Origin: Trichinella spiralis
Taxonomy: Eukaryota; Nematoda; Enoplea; Trichinellida; Trichinellidae
NCBI GenBank assembly: GCA_000181795.3
Contig: CM012955.1
Coordinates: forward strand, 2,559,494 to 2,623,493
Length of the DNA stretch: 64,000 nucleotides
Direction of reading: 5' to 3'
Below, one piece after another: positions 62,089 to 64,000 of the stretch (positions within the stretch are counted from its first letter, which is position 1; each line of letters begins with the position of its first letter). The notes beneath the pieces were generated by a model, which saw only the letters and a list, made by a program, of their open reading frames with translations, did no database searches and was not told the origin of the DNA. Both the position numbers and the translations under genes were made by a program.

Positions 62089-64000
62089 AAAACCAATCAT
62101 TCATCAGATATATTATTATTATTGAATTTATTAAGTTCTTGCTTAGCTTATACAATTATTTTAGTTCCCTTTCTGCGTTTATCACCCTATGTGACACATG
62201 TATCCTTCTAGGGAAATTCAAATAAAAATTACCCATATTAATATAATGGAAAATTTGAAATTATCTTCAAATTTTATAGTTTAGTTTCAGTTTTCTCAAT
62301 CTTATCAAATATTTGAGATGACCTACAGGTTCTTCACATTCTCACGTTGGTCCAAGATTTCGATTGGTTTTATTCTTTGATTAGTTAAAATATTTTCCCA
62401 TATGATGCGTTATGATCTAATGATCTTCATTGGCATACAAAACTCCATATTTTATTAGCTAATATTGTCTAACTGTGAAAAGTTGAGCCATCTGATATTT
62501 CATTTGTAAAACTTTGCTTCGCTTTCATCATTTCCAATATTATGCTGCACATTTATTGAACATTCATATAAATATTCATTGAATATATATGTTTCATTTC
62601 TTTTTATTTCAGCATCATTAAAATCCCATTTTCAGTTTCACTTTCCGGGTACATCTCCAGAAATAGCCAACACGGATTTCAACCAATGAAATGAAAAAAT
62701 ATTACAGCTAATCACAAGGGAAAGATTTCAGTCAATGAGCAATTAGACAAGGAAAACCAATACGACAAAGATTTGACGGTCTAATAAAATAGAGTGGTCA
62801 AAGACCAATAAGTGAACAGTGGGACCGAGTAAGAACACCCCATTTTTTGGAGAAAAATATTTTTCTCTTAAATGTAGAAATTTCGTATTTTATAAATTTG
62901 AAAATTTTGTGAAATGGCAAAAACGTTCTATCAGAATTTCTACATTGTTTGATTGTGCGTAATTCACATTGGTAAATGATAGTGTTACGCAGAGTTTCAT
63001 CGGAAACTGCCCAATAGTTGTGGAAGAAATAGGCTCTAAAATTGCCCATTTCCTATCTTAATAAACGGGGAAGTTGCTTGTCATCTGCTGTCTTTCAATG
63101 GAATCAGAGACGGCCAATTTATGCACATGAAACATTTTTGACATCAAATTTGTTGAATTTCTACTAATGTGTCTTTTTTTAACGATATTAATTTAGAATA
63201 AATTAACAATTTAAGAAAAACTAATGCGTCTATAGTTAGTATTTATTCTAATTTTTCGACATATCTCTACATAGGGTAAGTACGACAAGAAGCGTGATTC
63301 TGGGGAAGTAAAATGTATTAATGAATTGTTTCTTCATATATGGAAACAATATTGTACAGTTATTAATTGAAGATACTAAGAATTATTCTCAATTGATTAT
63401 TTAATAAGATATTTGACAGAATTGATTGTTTGGAAACGTATCATTGATTGAGAGAAATAATGCAATATTAGATGAAAAGTGTAATTCATTGTGTTCATTT
63501 CAATTAATTCTTATTTTTATATCGTTTGCAATCAATAAAATTGCCTAATTAAAATTTTTTTAATTTAAAGGTTTCTGTATTACAAAAATGAATCTCAGGT
63601 ACAAATGTTATTGGAATCAGTAACATTTCCTGAGGGTATACGCTGAAGTTTTTGCATAAATATTGCTAAAATTGTATTGTATTTTATATTATTAAGATTT
63701 CATGTTTCATTTCCTTTTCTGTTATTCCCACTAAAATCGCAAAATAGTGCAACTTTTTTCACAATATCTCGGCAAATACGCATTTATAAATCGTGCGACC
63801 AGGTTTGTAGTGATTATCTTATTTTTTCTGATCGATTGAAATCATTTTCGCAAAAACTTAAAATTTTCGACTTTGAAAAAAGCAAGGCTATAGCCTTTGC
63901 TGTTTTTGCAATTTTCGAAAGTGGGCTTTTTTCACAAATTTTTGCTCTTTTTTGATATATATTGCTAAATGTGACAAATTAATAGTTTCTGGAAGGTTCC
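62089..64000. other. Terminal AT-rich region, no gene recognised
   Basis: Downstream of TM9SF4. AATAAA occurs at about 62220 and may be its polyadenylation signal. Frames at 62798-63049 (-) and 63677-63955 (+) lack recognisable domains. Any gene here would have to continue past the window edge. Confidence 0.45.

Overview
The window is AT-rich animal nuclear DNA with dense, short-intron genes. Most genes have GT-AG introns of about 50-150 bp, and a few have introns of 1-3 kb. The proteins are metazoan: lactate dehydrogenase, ARPC1, an R7-type RGS protein, TM9SF4, a bHLH factor and a Ly6 protein. Gene compactness and the style of the LDH protein suggest a nematode, perhaps of the enoplean (Trichinella/Trichuris/mermithid) side. 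That placement is an inference. Exon boundaries below were set by hand from splice signals and reading-phase continuity.

Layout. 1.6-3.7 kb: L-lactate dehydrogenase (+). 4.2-7.7 kb: GPI-anchored Ly6/three-finger protein (-) with a 3 kb intron. 7.9-18.8 kb: an accessory block of four tandem single-KH genes, all on +, built from duplicated units. One pair is almost identical, and an assembly gap (15936-16060) lies inside the second copy. 20.4-23.0 kb: ARPC1 (+). 24.1-28.6 kb: puromycin-sensitive-type M1 aminopeptidase (+). 29.5-32.9 kb: R7-family RGS protein (-). 34.1-38.4 kb: large MMS22L-like protein (+). 39.5-41.9 kb: mitochondrial folate-type carrier SLC25A32 (+). 43.5-44.4 kb: secreted cysteine-rich protein (+).

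44.7-53.3 kb is less conserved: a possible unrecognised gene, an uninterrupted Gag-like gene (-), a RanBP1-domain gene with a reading-frame problem (-), and a small RRM protein (+). 54.4-55.4 kb: a bHLH factor of the PTF1A/Fer type (+), only visible after joining four exons. 55.8-56.2 kb: a CHCHD7/COX23 homologue (-). 56.5-58.2 kb: the remains of an LTR-type retroelement. 58.8-62.1 kb: TM9SF4 (+), followed by about 1.9 kb without a recognisable gene.

The conserved genes are unrelated housekeeping and signalling genes with no operon logic. No trans-splice acceptor can be proved. The most unusual part is the KH array. Each of its genes has the same TATA box about 80 bp before the ATG, a similar 5' leader and a short phase-2 terminal intron that is open when retained. 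The array also carries an inverted repeat pair and a relic of a further unit.
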